A stretch of DNA of 46,361 bases, from positions 1-46,361 of the forward strand of contig JANQQS010000056.1 of the NCBI GenBank assembly GCA_028284955.1, in the 5' to 3' direction. The notes under the pieces are model-generated. The model saw only the letters and a program-made list of their open reading frames with translations. It ran no database searches and had not been told where the DNA came from. Position 1 is the first letter of the stretch; every line of letters begins with the position of its first letter. This document shows positions 1 to 7,925 of the stretch, piece after piece. This DNA comes from Myxococcota bacterium. GTDB taxonomy: Bacteria; Myxococcota_A; Polyangia; Polyangiales; Houyiibacteriaceae. The position numbers were made by a program, and so were the translations under genes.

Positions 1-23
1 GCGGGGGAGCTTGGGTGAATCGG

Positions 24-65
24 CGGGGTTGTACCCCGACGAGAGGGTCTGGGTGCCAGACCCTC
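24..65 (-). terminator. Tandem hairpins after dgcN, possible transcription end
   Basis: Two hairpins follow the dgcN stop codon. The first (43-65) has a perfect 10-bp stem (GAGGGTCTGG/CCAGACCCTC) with a 3-nt loop and overlaps the TGA stop at 64-66. The second (24-38) has a 6-bp stem (CGGGGT/ACCCCG) with a 3-nt loop. Neither is followed by a T-run on either strand, so a classical Rho-independent terminator is not supported. A Rho-dependent end or an mRNA-stabilising structure fits as well. Confidence 0.45.
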
Positions 66-1092
66 AAATTAACAGCGCATCGAGTAGAAGGTCGGGTCCG
101 TTGCGGATGGGGTCGGCGACCGGGAGATCGATTTCTTGCTGTAGCTGGTCTATGGCTTTTTGAGCGTGCTCGGCGTCCAGATGGGATGTGTTGAGGCTTA
201 CTGCGCGCACTCGAGCGCGCGGGAATACGCCGCCCGCTGACGAGAGCTCTTCGTACATTGTGATGTAGGCACGCAGCTCGGGAATCGCGATGTCCGGGAG
301 GTTGTTCAAATGGGTTTGACCGGCGCGATGGCATAGGATGAGGTCGGTGGGACAGGCTCCCCGCAGTAGCGGCAGGGTGCAGGAGCTTCCCGGATGAGCC
401 AGGGCGCCTTGGCCTTCAATGAAGATCACGTCGGCGTCGCTCGCCCGCATCACTTCTTGTTCCACCGCGCCCGCGGCGTAGTCCACACGTATCGCGTCTA
501 GAGGAATCCCGGATCCGCTGATGACCATACCAATCTGGCCGGTCGCCACGAAACGAGGCGTGCGCCCTCGGGCTCGGGTGCCGCGCAGAAGTTCGAGAGT
601 CGTGGTCATCTTCCCTTGCGCCATGTCGGTGCCCACGGTGAGTACGCGCTGGGCGCTGAGGGTTTGGGCGCGGCCCCGCGCGATGGAAAGCTCCTTGGGT
701 TCCTGGCGCACGTCCCAGATCCATTGATCAGTTCGAAGTCCGGAGTAGTGAAGGGCGAGCGGCTCGTGCAAACCGTTGACGATCGACATGCCCGAAGTCA
801 CCGCTTCGTCGAGGGCCGGTCGCCATTCATCGGGAATGACTCCCCCTGAGTTAGCGATGCCAAGCACCAGCACGTTCGCGCCGAGCGCCGTTGCTTCCCG
901 CAGCGTGGATACGATGGGACACGAGCGGTCGATCTGGAGGTGCTCGCCAACCTTGGCACCAACCTGGGTTGAATCGACGACGCAAGCTACGGGGTTGGAA
1001 GAGTATCGGAGTACTCCGTAGCCGAGTTTGCCGACCGAGTGCCCAAAATGACCCTCCATGTAGAGCGCGATACTATGGTGCGGTTTGAGCAT
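64..1092 (-). CDS. dgcN: DUF1611 protein, probable D-glutamate N-acetyltransferase DgcN
   Basis: This 342-residue protein has the DUF1611 layout: an N-terminal Rossmann-like half (about 1-140) and a C-terminal P-loop-like half starting at VGTDMAQGKMTT (residues 153-164). DUF1611 members next to an enolase-superfamily epimerase have been described as DgcN, which acetylates D-glutamate so that DgcA can racemise N-acetyl-D-glutamate toward L-glutamate. The gene overlaps the end of dgcA by 20 bp, so the pair is co-translated, and this gene context is the main reason for the DgcN name. It is the last gene of the minus-strand operon led by rrf2. Other DUF1611 roles cannot be excluded from sequence. 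The ATG at 1092 is the only start consistent with the complete N-terminal domain. Confidence 0.8.
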   Translation of the reverse strand: MLKPHHSIALYMEGHFGHSVGKLGYGVLRYSSNPVACVVDSTQVGAKVGEHLQIDRSCPIVSTLREATALGANVLVLGIANSGGVIPDEWRPALDEAVTSGMSIVNGLHEPLALHYSGLRTDQWIWDVRQEPKELSIARGRAQTLSAQRVLTVGTDMAQGKMTTTLELLRGTRARGRTPRFVATGQIGMVISGSGIPLDAIRVDYAAGAVEQEVMRASDADVIFIEGQGALAHPGSSCTLPLLRGACPTDLILCHRAGQTHLNNLPDIAIPELRAYITMYEELSSAGGVFPRARVRAVSLNTSHLDAEHAQKAIDQLQQEIDLPVADPIRNGPDLLLDALLI

Positions 1093-2185
1093 CGGGTTCG
1101 TCCTTTAGCCGCGCGCCGTGCCCGGGCGCTTCTTGAGGAGTAACCACGCTCCTCTCGAGTGTCAGGCCCGCTGCGGGGTCAGGGTCCAGGTTGAGGTGGG
1201 CATCCAAATCGATATGGTCCATCGGCGCGGAGACGGCGACCCCTGCCGCGATGGCAATCGACGTTTCGCCCATACATCCGATCATAAGCTTGAGCCGGCA
1301 GGCGCGCGCGGTCGCGATGATTCGAAGCGCTCCGGTGATGCCGCCGCATTTCATTAGCTTGAGGTTTACCCCGTCGCATCGGTCGGCGAGCGACGGCACA
1401 TCGTCAGCCGTGCGACACGATTCGTCGACAAACAACGGGAGGGGCCGCCCACGGTAGAGCTCCGCGAGCTCGCTTTCGTGGCCTTCGGGGAGCGGTTGCT
1501 CGACGTAGTCGACGTTGCGTCTCGCCAGCCAGGTGAGCATACGGCGGGCGTCGGCAAGCGACCATCCACCATTCGCGTCGACCCGCAGTCGGGCCGAAAA
1601 CGGTCGGGCAGCTTCTTCGGCGGCCGCGAAATGAGCCTTGTCGAAGTCTATCCCGTCACGGGATCCGAGCTTGATTTTTAGGTGTTGGCCCCTCGTGGCG
1701 GCGAGGATTTTCGGAACGCGTTCGCGGGTTACTTCGGGATCGTTTAGCCCAATCGTGACCGACGTTGGAACGCTCGGTCGACCGAAGCCAAGCAGTCGAT
1801 AGAGCGGCATCTGAGCTTCTTTGCCGAGCAGATCCCACAGCGCAATATCAAGGGCGGCCACCGCCGGAGAGGGAATATTCGCGTGGCGCGCAGATTCGTA
1901 GACCGAGTCGATCGAGTCGCGCGCGAAGGTGGATAGTGTCGCCGTTTCGGAATCGCAGAAATCTGCGAGGCAGCGTTCGGCCAAGCTCGCGAGTGTATCG
2001 TCGTGGCCGGCTCCTGGCGCGCATTCGCCGACCCCAGTGTACGCGCCGCGACTTGCGAACACGAACAGGTTTTCCGAGCCGACGCTGGTCCCGCGGCTGA
2101 TAGCCAGCGGATATCGTTTGCGCAGAGATCGGCGCGCGAACCGTATGTGCGTTTCTGAGCGCTCAAAACTTTTGGGACTGAGCAC
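1073..2185 (-). CDS. dgcA: Enolase-superfamily epimerase, DgcA or L-Ala-D/L-Glu epimerase
   Basis: This 370-residue enzyme has every hallmark of the dipeptide-epimerase branch of the enolase superfamily: the KIK acid/base motif (Lys170, Lys172), metal ligands Asp203 (RVDANGG), Glu229 (VEQPLP) and Asp254 (FVDES), the second catalytic lysine Lys276 (NLKLMK), and the C-terminal DLDAHL motif (about 326-331). It would epimerise L-Ala-D/L-Glu from peptidoglycan or, given the adjacent DUF1611 gene, racemise N-acetyl-D-glutamate as DgcA. I chose the GTG at 2185 because the reading frame upstream of it runs under mec and is arginine-rich shadow sequence, while the similarity begins just after this point. 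The GTG shares one base with the mec stop (TAGTG), so translation is coupled. Substrate choice between the two roles is an inference. Confidence 0.85.
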   Translation of the reverse strand: MLSPKSFERSETHIRFARRSLRKRYPLAISRGTSVGSENLFVFASRGAYTGVGECAPGAGHDDTLASLAERCLADFCDSETATLSTFARDSIDSVYESARHANIPSPAVAALDIALWDLLGKEAQMPLYRLLGFGRPSVPTSVTIGLNDPEVTRERVPKILAATRGQHLKIKLGSRDGIDFDKAHFAAAEEAARPFSARLRVDANGGWSLADARRMLTWLARRNVDYVEQPLPEGHESELAELYRGRPLPLFVDESCRTADDVPSLADRCDGVNLKLMKCGGITGALRIIATARACRLKLMIGCMGETSIAIAAGVAVSAPMDHIDLDAHLNLDPDPAAGLTLERSVVTPQEAPGHGARLKDEPDAQTAP

Positions 2186-2682
2186 TAGACCGTATCGATC
2201 GTCGATGCCTCGAACTCGTTGGTTCCAGGAGTGTGTACCCACAACTTTCGGTCTACAACATTCCCTTTCATCACGCTGACCACCAAGAACGCGCAGGGCC
2301 ACATCAGTTGGTGGTCGCTCGCGAAGGTCGCGGCATCTTCTTCCGAGAAATACGCGCCAGCGTCGCAGTGCGAGTGATAGATGACTTTGACCGGGCGTTC
2401 CGCACGCGCGGCGTCTTCGAACGTGCGCGCGGCGCGGAGTTCGTTGATTTTGAAGTACATCTCCGAAGTGCGAGGAAATCGTTTGGGGTCGAGGCGATGG
2501 TATTTGTCGGCTTCGTTTTCTTCTCGTTGGGCTGCGTCGAGCAGCGCCCAGTCCTGCGCGGGTCCAAAGATGAATCCGCAGCATTCGCTCGGGTAATCCT
2601 GTGCCGCGTGACGCTCGATGTCGTCCAGTACCGCGCGCGCGATGCGCAGCCCGCCGCGGATCCATGGCGTATCACCACTCAT
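2185..2682 (-). CDS. mec: JAMM/Mov34 metalloprotease, Mec-like, CysO-cysteine hydrolase
   Basis: This 165-residue protein is a JAMM-fold zinc protease. The zinc site is visible as His103-Ser-His105 followed by ten residues and Asp116, with Ser113 in the usual place (SEED) and the upstream catalytic Glu33 in SECCGF. In Mycobacterium tuberculosis the homologue Mec releases cysteine from the C-terminus of the ubiquitin-like carrier CysO. Here the gene sits directly after cysM and cysO, so the same role is likely. It overlaps cysM by 11 bp and shares one base with the dgcA start. One variation is Cys106 where many JAMM proteins have proline after the second histidine. The protein has no signal peptide and should be cytoplasmic. 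Confidence 0.88.
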   Translation of the reverse strand: MSGDTPWIRGGLRIARAVLDDIERHAAQDYPSECCGFIFGPAQDWALLDAAQREENEADKYHRLDPKRFPRTSEMYFKINELRAARTFEDAARAERPVKVIYHSHCDAGAYFSEEDAATFASDHQLMWPCAFLVVSVMKGNVVDRKLWVHTPGTNEFEASTIDTV

Positions 2683-3637
2683 AGTGTTTCTCCCAGGTCA
2701 TCGGCGCGAAGTAACGATCCCCGCGGTCGCACGCAATCGTGACCACGGTTCCGGAGCCTCCCGCGCGAGCGCTGATTCGCTTGGCGACTTGCAGGGCACC
2801 AAAAACATTCGCTCCAGTCGAGTGCCCCACGTGCAAACTTTCTTCGGCGGCAAGGCGGTCGGCCATGTCCCAACCGTCTTCCGTACGCACCGGCAGCACT
2901 TCGTCCATGTGGCTTGGCTGATAGATGCCCGGCACGATCGAACTCGCCATGTGCTTGAGGCCTTCGAGTCCGTGAAGCGCGTCGTCCGGTTCGACGGCAA
3001 TGCAGACGATCGGGCGATGGTGTTCTTTGAGCCTTCGAGTGGTACCCATGCATGTCCCGCTCGTCCCGAGCCCTGCGACGAAATGGGTGAGCTCGTCGCC
3101 AAGCTGATCGAGAATCTCCTGGCCGGTGCCCAAGTAGTGCGCTTTGGGATTCGAGGGGTTGTTGTATTGATCGCAGTAGAAATATTTTTCAGGCGTTTCG
3201 CTCACCAGCTTGCGTACGAGCCGAATCGCACCGTCTGACCCTTCCATGGGGTCGCTGTAGATCAACTCGGTACCAAACGCTTGGGTGATGTCTTTGCGCG
3301 CTTGGCTAACGTTTTTGGGCATCACGAGGGACACCCGATAACCCAAAGCCGCGCCGATCAGACTGTAGGCGACGCCGGTATTGCCGCTCGTGGCGTCGAT
3401 CAAGGTTCGTTCTCGTGTGAGACGTCCGTCGCGCACCGCGTCGCGCACCATCTGCAGCGCCGGCCTATCTTTGACCGACCCGCCAGGGTTCGTGTACTCG
3501 AGTTTCAGGTAGATGCGGACACCCGGAGTTTCCGAGTCGATGCTGCGCAAGCGCACCAGCGGAGTTTGGCCGATGCCGTCGACGATGGATTCGAGACGTT
3601 TCGGGCGCACTATATTTTCCACCACAGTGCCGCCCAT
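2672..3637 (-). CDS. cysM: Cysteine synthase, CysM-like, CysO-dependent
   Basis: This 321-residue PLP enzyme of fold type II has the PLP lysine Lys56 in GGSVKDRP, the substrate loop TSGNT (83-87) and the glycine-rich phosphate site GLGTSGT (about 189-195). Because it lies between cysO and mec, it most likely joins thiocarboxylated CysO with an activated serine (O-phosphoserine in the mycobacterial enzyme) to form CysO-cysteine. The ATG at 3637 lies 15 bp after the cysO stop and is preceded by AGAGGA. It is clearly diverged from the second cysteine synthase encoded upstream, consistent with two enzymes using different sulfur donors. Use of O-phosphoserine rather than O-acetylserine is inferred from context only. 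Confidence 0.88.
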   Translation of the reverse strand: MGGTVVENIVRPKRLESIVDGIGQTPLVRLRSIDSETPGVRIYLKLEYTNPGGSVKDRPALQMVRDAVRDGRLTRERTLIDATSGNTGVAYSLIGAALGYRVSLVMPKNVSQARKDITQAFGTELIYSDPMEGSDGAIRLVRKLVSETPEKYFYCDQYNNPSNPKAHYLGTGQEILDQLGDELTHFVAGLGTSGTCMGTTRRLKEHHRPIVCIAVEPDDALHGLEGLKHMASSIVPGIYQPSHMDEVLPVRTEDGWDMADRLAAEESLHVGHSTGANVFGALQVAKRISARAGGSGTVVTIACDRGDRYFAPMTWEKHYEW

Positions 3638-3652
3638 TGTTCTTTGGGTCCT

Positions 3653-3925
3653 CTAGCCGCCGGCGATGGCGGGCACGATGCTGAGGGTGTCGCCGTCGGA
3701 GAGTGTGGTTTCGGTGTTGTCGAGGAATCGAATATCCTCTTCGTTGACGTAGATATTGACGAACCGACGTATTCCTTCGGCGTCGCATAGGCGGTCTTTG
3801 ATGCCCGGATGGGCGCTTTCGAGATGTTCGATAACCGCGGCGACCGTTCCGCCATTGGCTTGGACTTCGTCTTGGCCGCCGGTGAACGTTCGAAGCGGGG
3901 TCGGGATGCGCACTGTAATGGCCAT
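3653..3925 (-). CDS. cysO: Ubiquitin-like sulfur carrier protein CysO (MoaD/ThiS family)
   Basis: This 90-residue beta-grasp protein ends in SIVPAIAGG, closely resembling the C-terminus of mycobacterial CysO. The terminal Gly-Gly becomes a thiocarboxylate that donates sulfur to CysM. The usual MoaD/ThiS features are visible: an N-terminal strand (ITVRIPTPLR), a central helix (VAAVIEHLESAHPG) and a late SDGDTLSIV strand. The start at 3925 is preceded by GGAAGGTGA at good spacing. A longer in-frame reading runs into the end of cysK and was rejected. No MoeB/ThiF-like E1 enzyme, which would be needed to activate the Gly-Gly tail, lies in this window, so it must be encoded elsewhere. Confidence 0.92.
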   Translation of the reverse strand: MAITVRIPTPLRTFTGGQDEVQANGGTVAAVIEHLESAHPGIKDRLCDAEGIRRFVNIYVNEEDIRFLDNTETTLSDGDTLSIVPAIAGG

Positions 3926-3986
3926 GTTGTTTTCACCTTCCAAATGATGTTCGCGTTGATAGCGGCAAAAAGCGTCCTCGTCGATG

Positions 3987-4946
3987 TCACAGCTCGTTCT
4001 CAGACGCGGATTGAAAATGCTGATCAAGGCTGAAATATCGCTCTCCGGTGTCGCAGAGCACCGTGACCACGATATTTCCCGGTCCGAGCTCGCGCGCCAC
4101 CGTCGCCGCCACGTGCACATTGGCCCCGGCGCTGATTCCTACGAGCAAACCTTCTTCTCGGGCGAGCTTTTGCTTCATTGTCCACGCGTCGTGGTCCCGA
4201 ACTGATCGAACTTCGTCTACAACGGCGGGATCATAGTTCTCGGGAATAAACCCGTTGTTCATCCCCTGTATCTTCGTAGGGCCAGCCGAGCCCCCGGCAA
4301 GCACCGGGCTCGCGTGCGGCTCGACCGCGATGATGGTCGTATCCATATCGCGTTCGCGCAGCCGACGGCCGACCCCGGTCACTGTGCCGCCTGTACCCAC
4401 GCCCATCACAAACGCGTCGATGCGATCAAACGCGTCCAGAAGCTCGATGGCGGTCGAGCTCCAGTGGGCGTCTGGGTTGGCGGGGTTTTCAAACTGACGC
4501 GGCACGAACGCTTTGCGTTCGGAGGCGATTCGCAGGGCTTCATCCACCGCGCCCTCCATTCCGCGTTCGGGATCGGTGAGCACTAGTTCGGCGCCGTAGG
4601 CCTCGAGCAACGCGCGCCGTTCGAGGGACATACTGCGGGGCATCGTCAAGAGCAGGCGGTGGCCCCGTTGCGCGCATACCAACGCGAGCCCGATTCCGGT
4701 ATTGCCGCTGGTCGCTTCCACCACGAGGTCGCCGCGGTGCAACAAGCCTTGCTGTTCTGCGCGATCAATCATCGCCGCACACGGGCGGTCTTTGAGCGAA
4801 CCTCCGGGGTTCATGTGTTCGCACTTGGCCCAGATCTCTGCCGACACTTCTTTCCGCGTCGACGGATCGGAAATCACTCGGTCTAGACGCACGACCGGGG
4901 TGCTTCCGATCAGATCGAGTACGCTGTCCACCACCGGAGCCGTCAT
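3987..4946 (-). CDS. cysK: Cysteine synthase A (O-acetylserine sulfhydrylase)
   Basis: This 319-residue PLP enzyme has Lys52 in GGSLKDRP, the TSGNTG loop (79-84), and a GVGTGGTVTGVGR phosphate-binding stretch typical of CysK. It would make cysteine from O-acetylserine and sulfide. It follows rrf2 with a 45-bp gap and precedes cysO with a 61-bp gap. Having both a CysK-type enzyme and a CysO/CysM/Mec route in one operon gives the cell two sulfur-donor routes under one regulator. In Firmicutes the Rrf2-type repressor CymR senses cysteine status through complex formation with CysK, so placing cysK next to an Rrf2 gene is suggestive, but no such complex is shown here. Confidence 0.88.
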   Translation of the reverse strand: MTAPVVDSVLDLIGSTPVVRLDRVISDPSTRKEVSAEIWAKCEHMNPGGSLKDRPCAAMIDRAEQQGLLHRGDLVVEATSGNTGIGLALVCAQRGHRLLLTMPRSMSLERRALLEAYGAELVLTDPERGMEGAVDEALRIASERKAFVPRQFENPANPDAHWSSTAIELLDAFDRIDAFVMGVGTGGTVTGVGRRLRERDMDTTIIAVEPHASPVLAGGSAGPTKIQGMNNGFIPENYDPAVVDEVRSVRDHDAWTMKQKLAREEGLLVGISAGANVHVAATVARELGPGNIVVTVLCDTGERYFSLDQHFQSASENEL

Positions 4947-4991
4947 GTCGCGCGCCTCGTCGGACTGGACAGGCGTGGATCCCGCGTCGGT

Positions 4992-5441
4992 TCAAATCGA
5001 GTAGACATATCGCCTCGGTGCTTTTCGTCGTAGGCCGCTGGCTTCTCCTCGCTCGCATAGCGACGCGATCGAGACGGCATCCAAGCACGACTGTATGCGC
5101 GTGGAGAGCTCTGCGAACACGTCTTCAGTGATCGAGAGGCTGGCGCCGTCGGCGGTCTGCTCTCCCCGCGACGTGAGCGCTACCGGGCCTTCGAGCGCGC
5201 GAATGACGTCTCCTACGCGAATCTCATCGGCGTTGCGGGCGAGGGCGTACCCTCCTCGGGGACCTCGTTTTGAAGTGACCAGGCCGGCGCGCTTCAAATC
5301 CTGAAAGATTTGCTCCAAAAAGCGCGGAGGAATCGCCTGGCGTTCAGCGATTTCTCGAATTTGGGTGGCGCACCCGTCGCTGTGGAACGCGATGTCGAAC
5401 ACCGCGCGCACCCCGTATCGAGCTTTGTTTGAGATTTTCAC
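4992..5441 (-). CDS. Rrf2-family transcriptional regulator, CymR-like
   Basis: This 149-residue protein begins with the Rrf2 winged-helix domain (MKISNKARYGVRAVFDIA, then a recognition region around PPRFLEQIFQDLKRAGLV and the wing KRGPRGGYALAR). The three closely spaced cysteines that hold the iron-sulfur cluster in IscR and NsrR are absent; only two isolated cysteines occur late in the protein. That points to a CymR-type sensor of sulfur or cysteine state. It is the first gene of the cysteine operon, so autoregulation is likely. It starts with GTG at 5441, only 8 nt from a plausible -10 box and with no clear ribosome-binding site, so the mRNA may be leaderless. Confidence 0.85.
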   Translation of the reverse strand: MKISNKARYGVRAVFDIAFHSDGCATQIREIAERQAIPPRFLEQIFQDLKRAGLVTSKRGPRGGYALARNADEIRVGDVIRALEGPVALTSRGEQTADGASLSITEDVFAELSTRIQSCLDAVSIASLCERGEASGLRRKAPRRYVYSI

Positions 5442-5449
5442 CTACGATC

Positions 5450-5477
5450 GTTTTAATTTCCACATCGGTATTGTCAA
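5450..5477 (-). promoter_or_regulatory. Promoter of the rrf2-cys operon
   Basis: On the minus strand TTGACA (5472-5477) is followed after 16 nt by TAAAAC (5450-5455). Transcription would start at about 5443, within 2 nt of the GTG at 5441. The 88-bp intergenic space (5442-5529) is shared with the divergent kinase gene, so an Rrf2 operator here could affect both directions. The -35 box is a perfect match and the -10 box matches at four of six positions. Confidence 0.55.
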
Positions 5478-5518
5478 GAATAGTGTCCGCGGTAGACGTC
5501 GTCTGGGTCGGATGCGAG

Positions 5519-5524
5519 GATAAT
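5519..5524 (+). promoter_or_regulatory. Putative -10 box of the zinc-ribbon kinase operon
   Basis: GATAAT lies five bases before the GTG start at 5530, which would give a leaderless or nearly leaderless transcript. No good -35 box is present at the right spacing (the best is GACGTC at 5495-5500), so this call rests on the -10 match and on the same arrangement at other genes in the window. Confidence 0.3.
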
Positions 5525-5529
5525 GCGGC

Positions 5530-7320
5530 GTGAGGATTTGTGAGCGATGCGGAACCCGTTATCGAGGCGGCCAAGTCGTCTGTGTGCTCGACGGGCATCC
5601 TCTCAAGGAAGCGCCGGATCCCCTCGTTGGACGCACCATTGCGGGCCGATACGTGATCGAACGACTCATTGCTCAAGGCGGCATGGGTCGCGTGTATCAA
5701 TCGAGAAACGAGGTCTTGGGCCGTGCGGTGGCCATCAAGTTTTTGTCCCCCGAGCTTGCCCGGCGCCCAGACTACAAAGCGCGGTTTCTGCGCGAGGCGC
5801 GCGCCGCAAACAGCATCGAACACGAGCACATCATCGACATCACAGACTTCGGGGAGACCCCAGACGGCCTCGTGTACCTGGCGATGGAATATCTCGACGG
5901 GCAGCCACTCAACGAGGTGATCGCGCTTGGCCCGCTCGACCTGCGACGCGCGTTCCGTATCGCGCGCCAAGCCGCGTTGGCGCTTGGGCGCGCCCACGAG
6001 CTCGACGTAGTCCATCGCGACATCAAGCCGGACAACCTCTATCTGGTGCGCGGGCGGTCGACTGAGGATAGCGACGACTTTCTGAAAATCATCGATTTCG
6101 GCCTCGCGCAGATGAAGGGGCAAACTCGGCTTACGTTGACCGGAGCAGTGTTCGGTACGCCTGAGTATATGGCCCCTGAACAGGCACGCGGTGCGCCACT
6201 GGACGCGCTCGCCGATCTATATTCGCTCGGCTGCGTATTGTACGAAATGGTCACGGGGGAGGTTCCGTTCTCGGGAACGCCTACGGATATTCTTTTCAAG
6301 CACATTCGAGAGACGCCGCCTCTGCCGTCCGCTCGGCAGGCATCGATTCCCGCGAGCGTAGACGCGATCATCATGCAGCTGCTCGAGAAGGCGAAGACCG
6401 CGCGGTTTGCGAGCGGGTTTCAGTTGGCAGACCAGCTGGAAGCCTGGCTCTTGGCGCACTCCGAACCAGGCGCGCTGCGTGCTTCCGCGGGCGACACGCC
6501 GGACGAGCCATCTCGACCCGATTCGGTTGATCGCACGGTCGATCCATGGCGAGACCGTATTCGGTTGCTCTGCGATTTGGCGAATCAAGCCCATCGGGGC
6601 ACGCCTCCGGGCTGGCTCACGGTGGCGCTCAAGGATCTCGAGACTCGCGTTGAGCGCCTGCGCACCGTCGATCACGAGTTCGTGCGGCGAGTGACCGCGG
6701 TCAATCTTGAAGAAGAGCGGGTTCGTCAGGTTCGGAGGCAAATTGGGCGCGCGGTAGACGAGCTGTCTCGCGACCAAGAGAGCGTTGCGGCCCGTCTCGA
6801 GGCAGTCTGCGTGACCGTGTACGACGCGAAGAAAAGGCGGACGCGTGATCTGACCCGCGTGGCCGAGATGTGGCGCTCGTTGCGCGCCGCGGCAGACCCT
6901 TGGAAGAAACCTGAACTCGGCGACGCCAATTGCCCCGAAGCCGGCCGCGCTGAAATCAACAGCGCTGAGGTCGACAGTGAAGCGACTCAGCTGCGGCTCT
7001 TGTCTTCCGCCGGTGAGCTGGCCGAACGATGTTTGGATGCGCAGCTTCGTATCGATGAGCTTGAACAACGCGCGGAACGGTTGCGCAACGAGCTCGACGA
7101 CCTGCAGTTTCAAATCGCGCAGCTCAAAGGGCGCTTGGGGTCGGAAAACGCGGTGTCGCGGATGGAGCTCGATGGCTTGCGCGAGCAGACCGAAGCCGTG
7201 GACGTAAGCGTTCAGTCGGAGCTCGAAGATTTGGCGCGCGCAGTGGAACCGCTGGTGGCCCATCTACGGAGTTTTCCCGAGTTGCGGCCCCAGCTGGAGC
7301 GCGAGGTGTCGGTTTCGTGA
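5530..7320 (+). CDS. Zinc-ribbon Ser/Thr protein kinase with C-terminal coiled coil
   Basis: This 596-residue protein starts with a short zinc-ribbon-like motif (Cys4, Cys7, Cys18, then an Asp-Gly-His), followed by a complete Hanks-type kinase domain (about 41-312). The catalytic elements are intact: the GQGGMGRVY-like glycine loop (AQGGMGRVY), Lys70 in VAIK, HRDIKPDN (162-169), Asp189-Phe-Gly and the GTPEYMAPEQ segment. The C-terminal half (about 330-596) is charged and heptad-like, predicting coiled coil. There is no membrane segment, so it should be cytoplasmic. The stop codon overlaps the start of the next gene by 4 bp (GTGA), making it the first gene of a five-gene operon with exported repeat proteins. 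Its substrate is unknown. The start is GTG. Confidence 0.85.
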   Translation: MRICERCGTRYRGGQVVCVLDGHPLKEAPDPLVGRTIAGRYVIERLIAQGGMGRVYQSRNEVLGRAVAIKFLSPELARRPDYKARFLREARAANSIEHEHIIDITDFGETPDGLVYLAMEYLDGQPLNEVIALGPLDLRRAFRIARQAALALGRAHELDVVHRDIKPDNLYLVRGRSTEDSDDFLKIIDFGLAQMKGQTRLTLTGAVFGTPEYMAPEQARGAPLDALADLYSLGCVLYEMVTGEVPFSGTPTDILFKHIRETPPLPSARQASIPASVDAIIMQLLEKAKTARFASGFQLADQLEAWLLAHSEPGALRASAGDTPDEPSRPDSVDRTVDPWRDRIRLLCDLANQAHRGTPPGWLTVALKDLETRVERLRTVDHEFVRRVTAVNLEEERVRQVRRQIGRAVDELSRDQESVAARLEAVCVTVYDAKKRRTRDLTRVAEMWRSLRAAADPWKKPELGDANCPEAGRAEINSAEVDSEATQLRLLSSAGELAERCLDAQLRIDELEQRAERLRNELDDLQFQIAQLKGRLGSENAVSRMELDGLREQTEAVDVSVQSELEDLARAVEPLVAHLRSFPELRPQLEREVSVS

Positions 7321-7925
7321 GGCGGCCCCGAACACGGATGCGGAAGGGGGAATGGGTTCTGAGTGGGCTCGTTGTGGCAGCCTCGTTAGGCGGTGTATGC
7401 CGTGGTGGAGAAGCTCGAGAGCACGGGTCCGCGGCCGATAACGAACCCCGCGCGCGAGAATACAAGTCGAAATCTGTAACCCGCGCGCTCGACGAGGCCA
7501 GCGGACGCCTACGTACTCGGGGGTTTGCCGACCTGGGGGACGAATGGCGAGGCTTTTTGGTCGAACGAGGAGTGGCGGTTCGTGAGGCCACGATGCGAAC
7601 CGGGCGTTGCTACGTGGTGATGGCGATGGGATCGTCCGCGCTGCGCGAGCTGGATCTCCGAGTTCACGATGGTGAGGGCAATGAAGTGGCGCAAGATTCA
7701 CGAGACGGCGCCTTCAGCGCGCTTCGCTACTGTCCGCCGCAATCGGGAATGTATTTCGTGGTCGCCAAAGCGATGGAAGGGAGCGGCTTGTTCAGTGTGC
7801 GTCGATTTCGGGGGCCGACCGGGCTCGAGATTCGTCTCGACGACGTATACCGCGGGCCCGGAAATCGGGCCGCGACCGAGCGCCCGCCCGAAGCGAAACC
7901 TTCGGTTCCGGACGGAACGCGTTGA
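7317..7925 (+). CDS. Exported protein with one PPC-like Cys-pair repeat
   Basis: I do not recognise this 202-residue protein as a named family. It starts with basic residues and a hydrophobic stretch (WVLSGLVVAASLGGV), consistent with a Sec signal peptide. One repeat unit covers about residues 55-170: a helix ending in RTRGF, then a beta-rich part with RCYVVMAM, ELDLRVHDGEGNEVAQD, LRYC and a closing segment around EGSGLFSVRRF. The layout resembles bacterial pre-peptidase C-terminal (PPC) beta-sandwich domains. The two cysteines of the unit are kept in all 11 units of the operon and could form a disulfide outside the cytoplasm. The GTG start overlaps the kinase stop by 4 bp; an ATG at 7338 is an alternative. 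Confidence 0.7.
   Translation: MRRPRTRMRKGEWVLSGLVVAASLGGVCRGGEAREHGSAADNEPRAREYKSKSVTRALDEASGRLRTRGFADLGDEWRGFLVERGVAVREATMRTGRCYVVMAMGSSALRELDLRVHDGEGNEVAQDSRDGAFSALRYCPPQSGMYFVVAKAMEGSGLFSVRRFRGPTGLEIRLDDVYRGPGNRAATERPPEAKPSVPDGTR

Noticed and set aside
43-65. Rho-independent terminator after dgcN
   Set aside because: The stem is strong, but no T-run follows on either strand, so I report it only as a possible transcript end.
2186-2665. 160-residue N-terminal extension of the epimerase frame under mec
   Set aside because: It overlaps mec completely, is arginine-rich shadow sequence, and the epimerase domain starts right after the GTG at 2185.
6217-7263. 348-codon frame antisense to the first kinase
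   Set aside because: No domain or signal; the plus-strand kinase and coiled coil explain the region.
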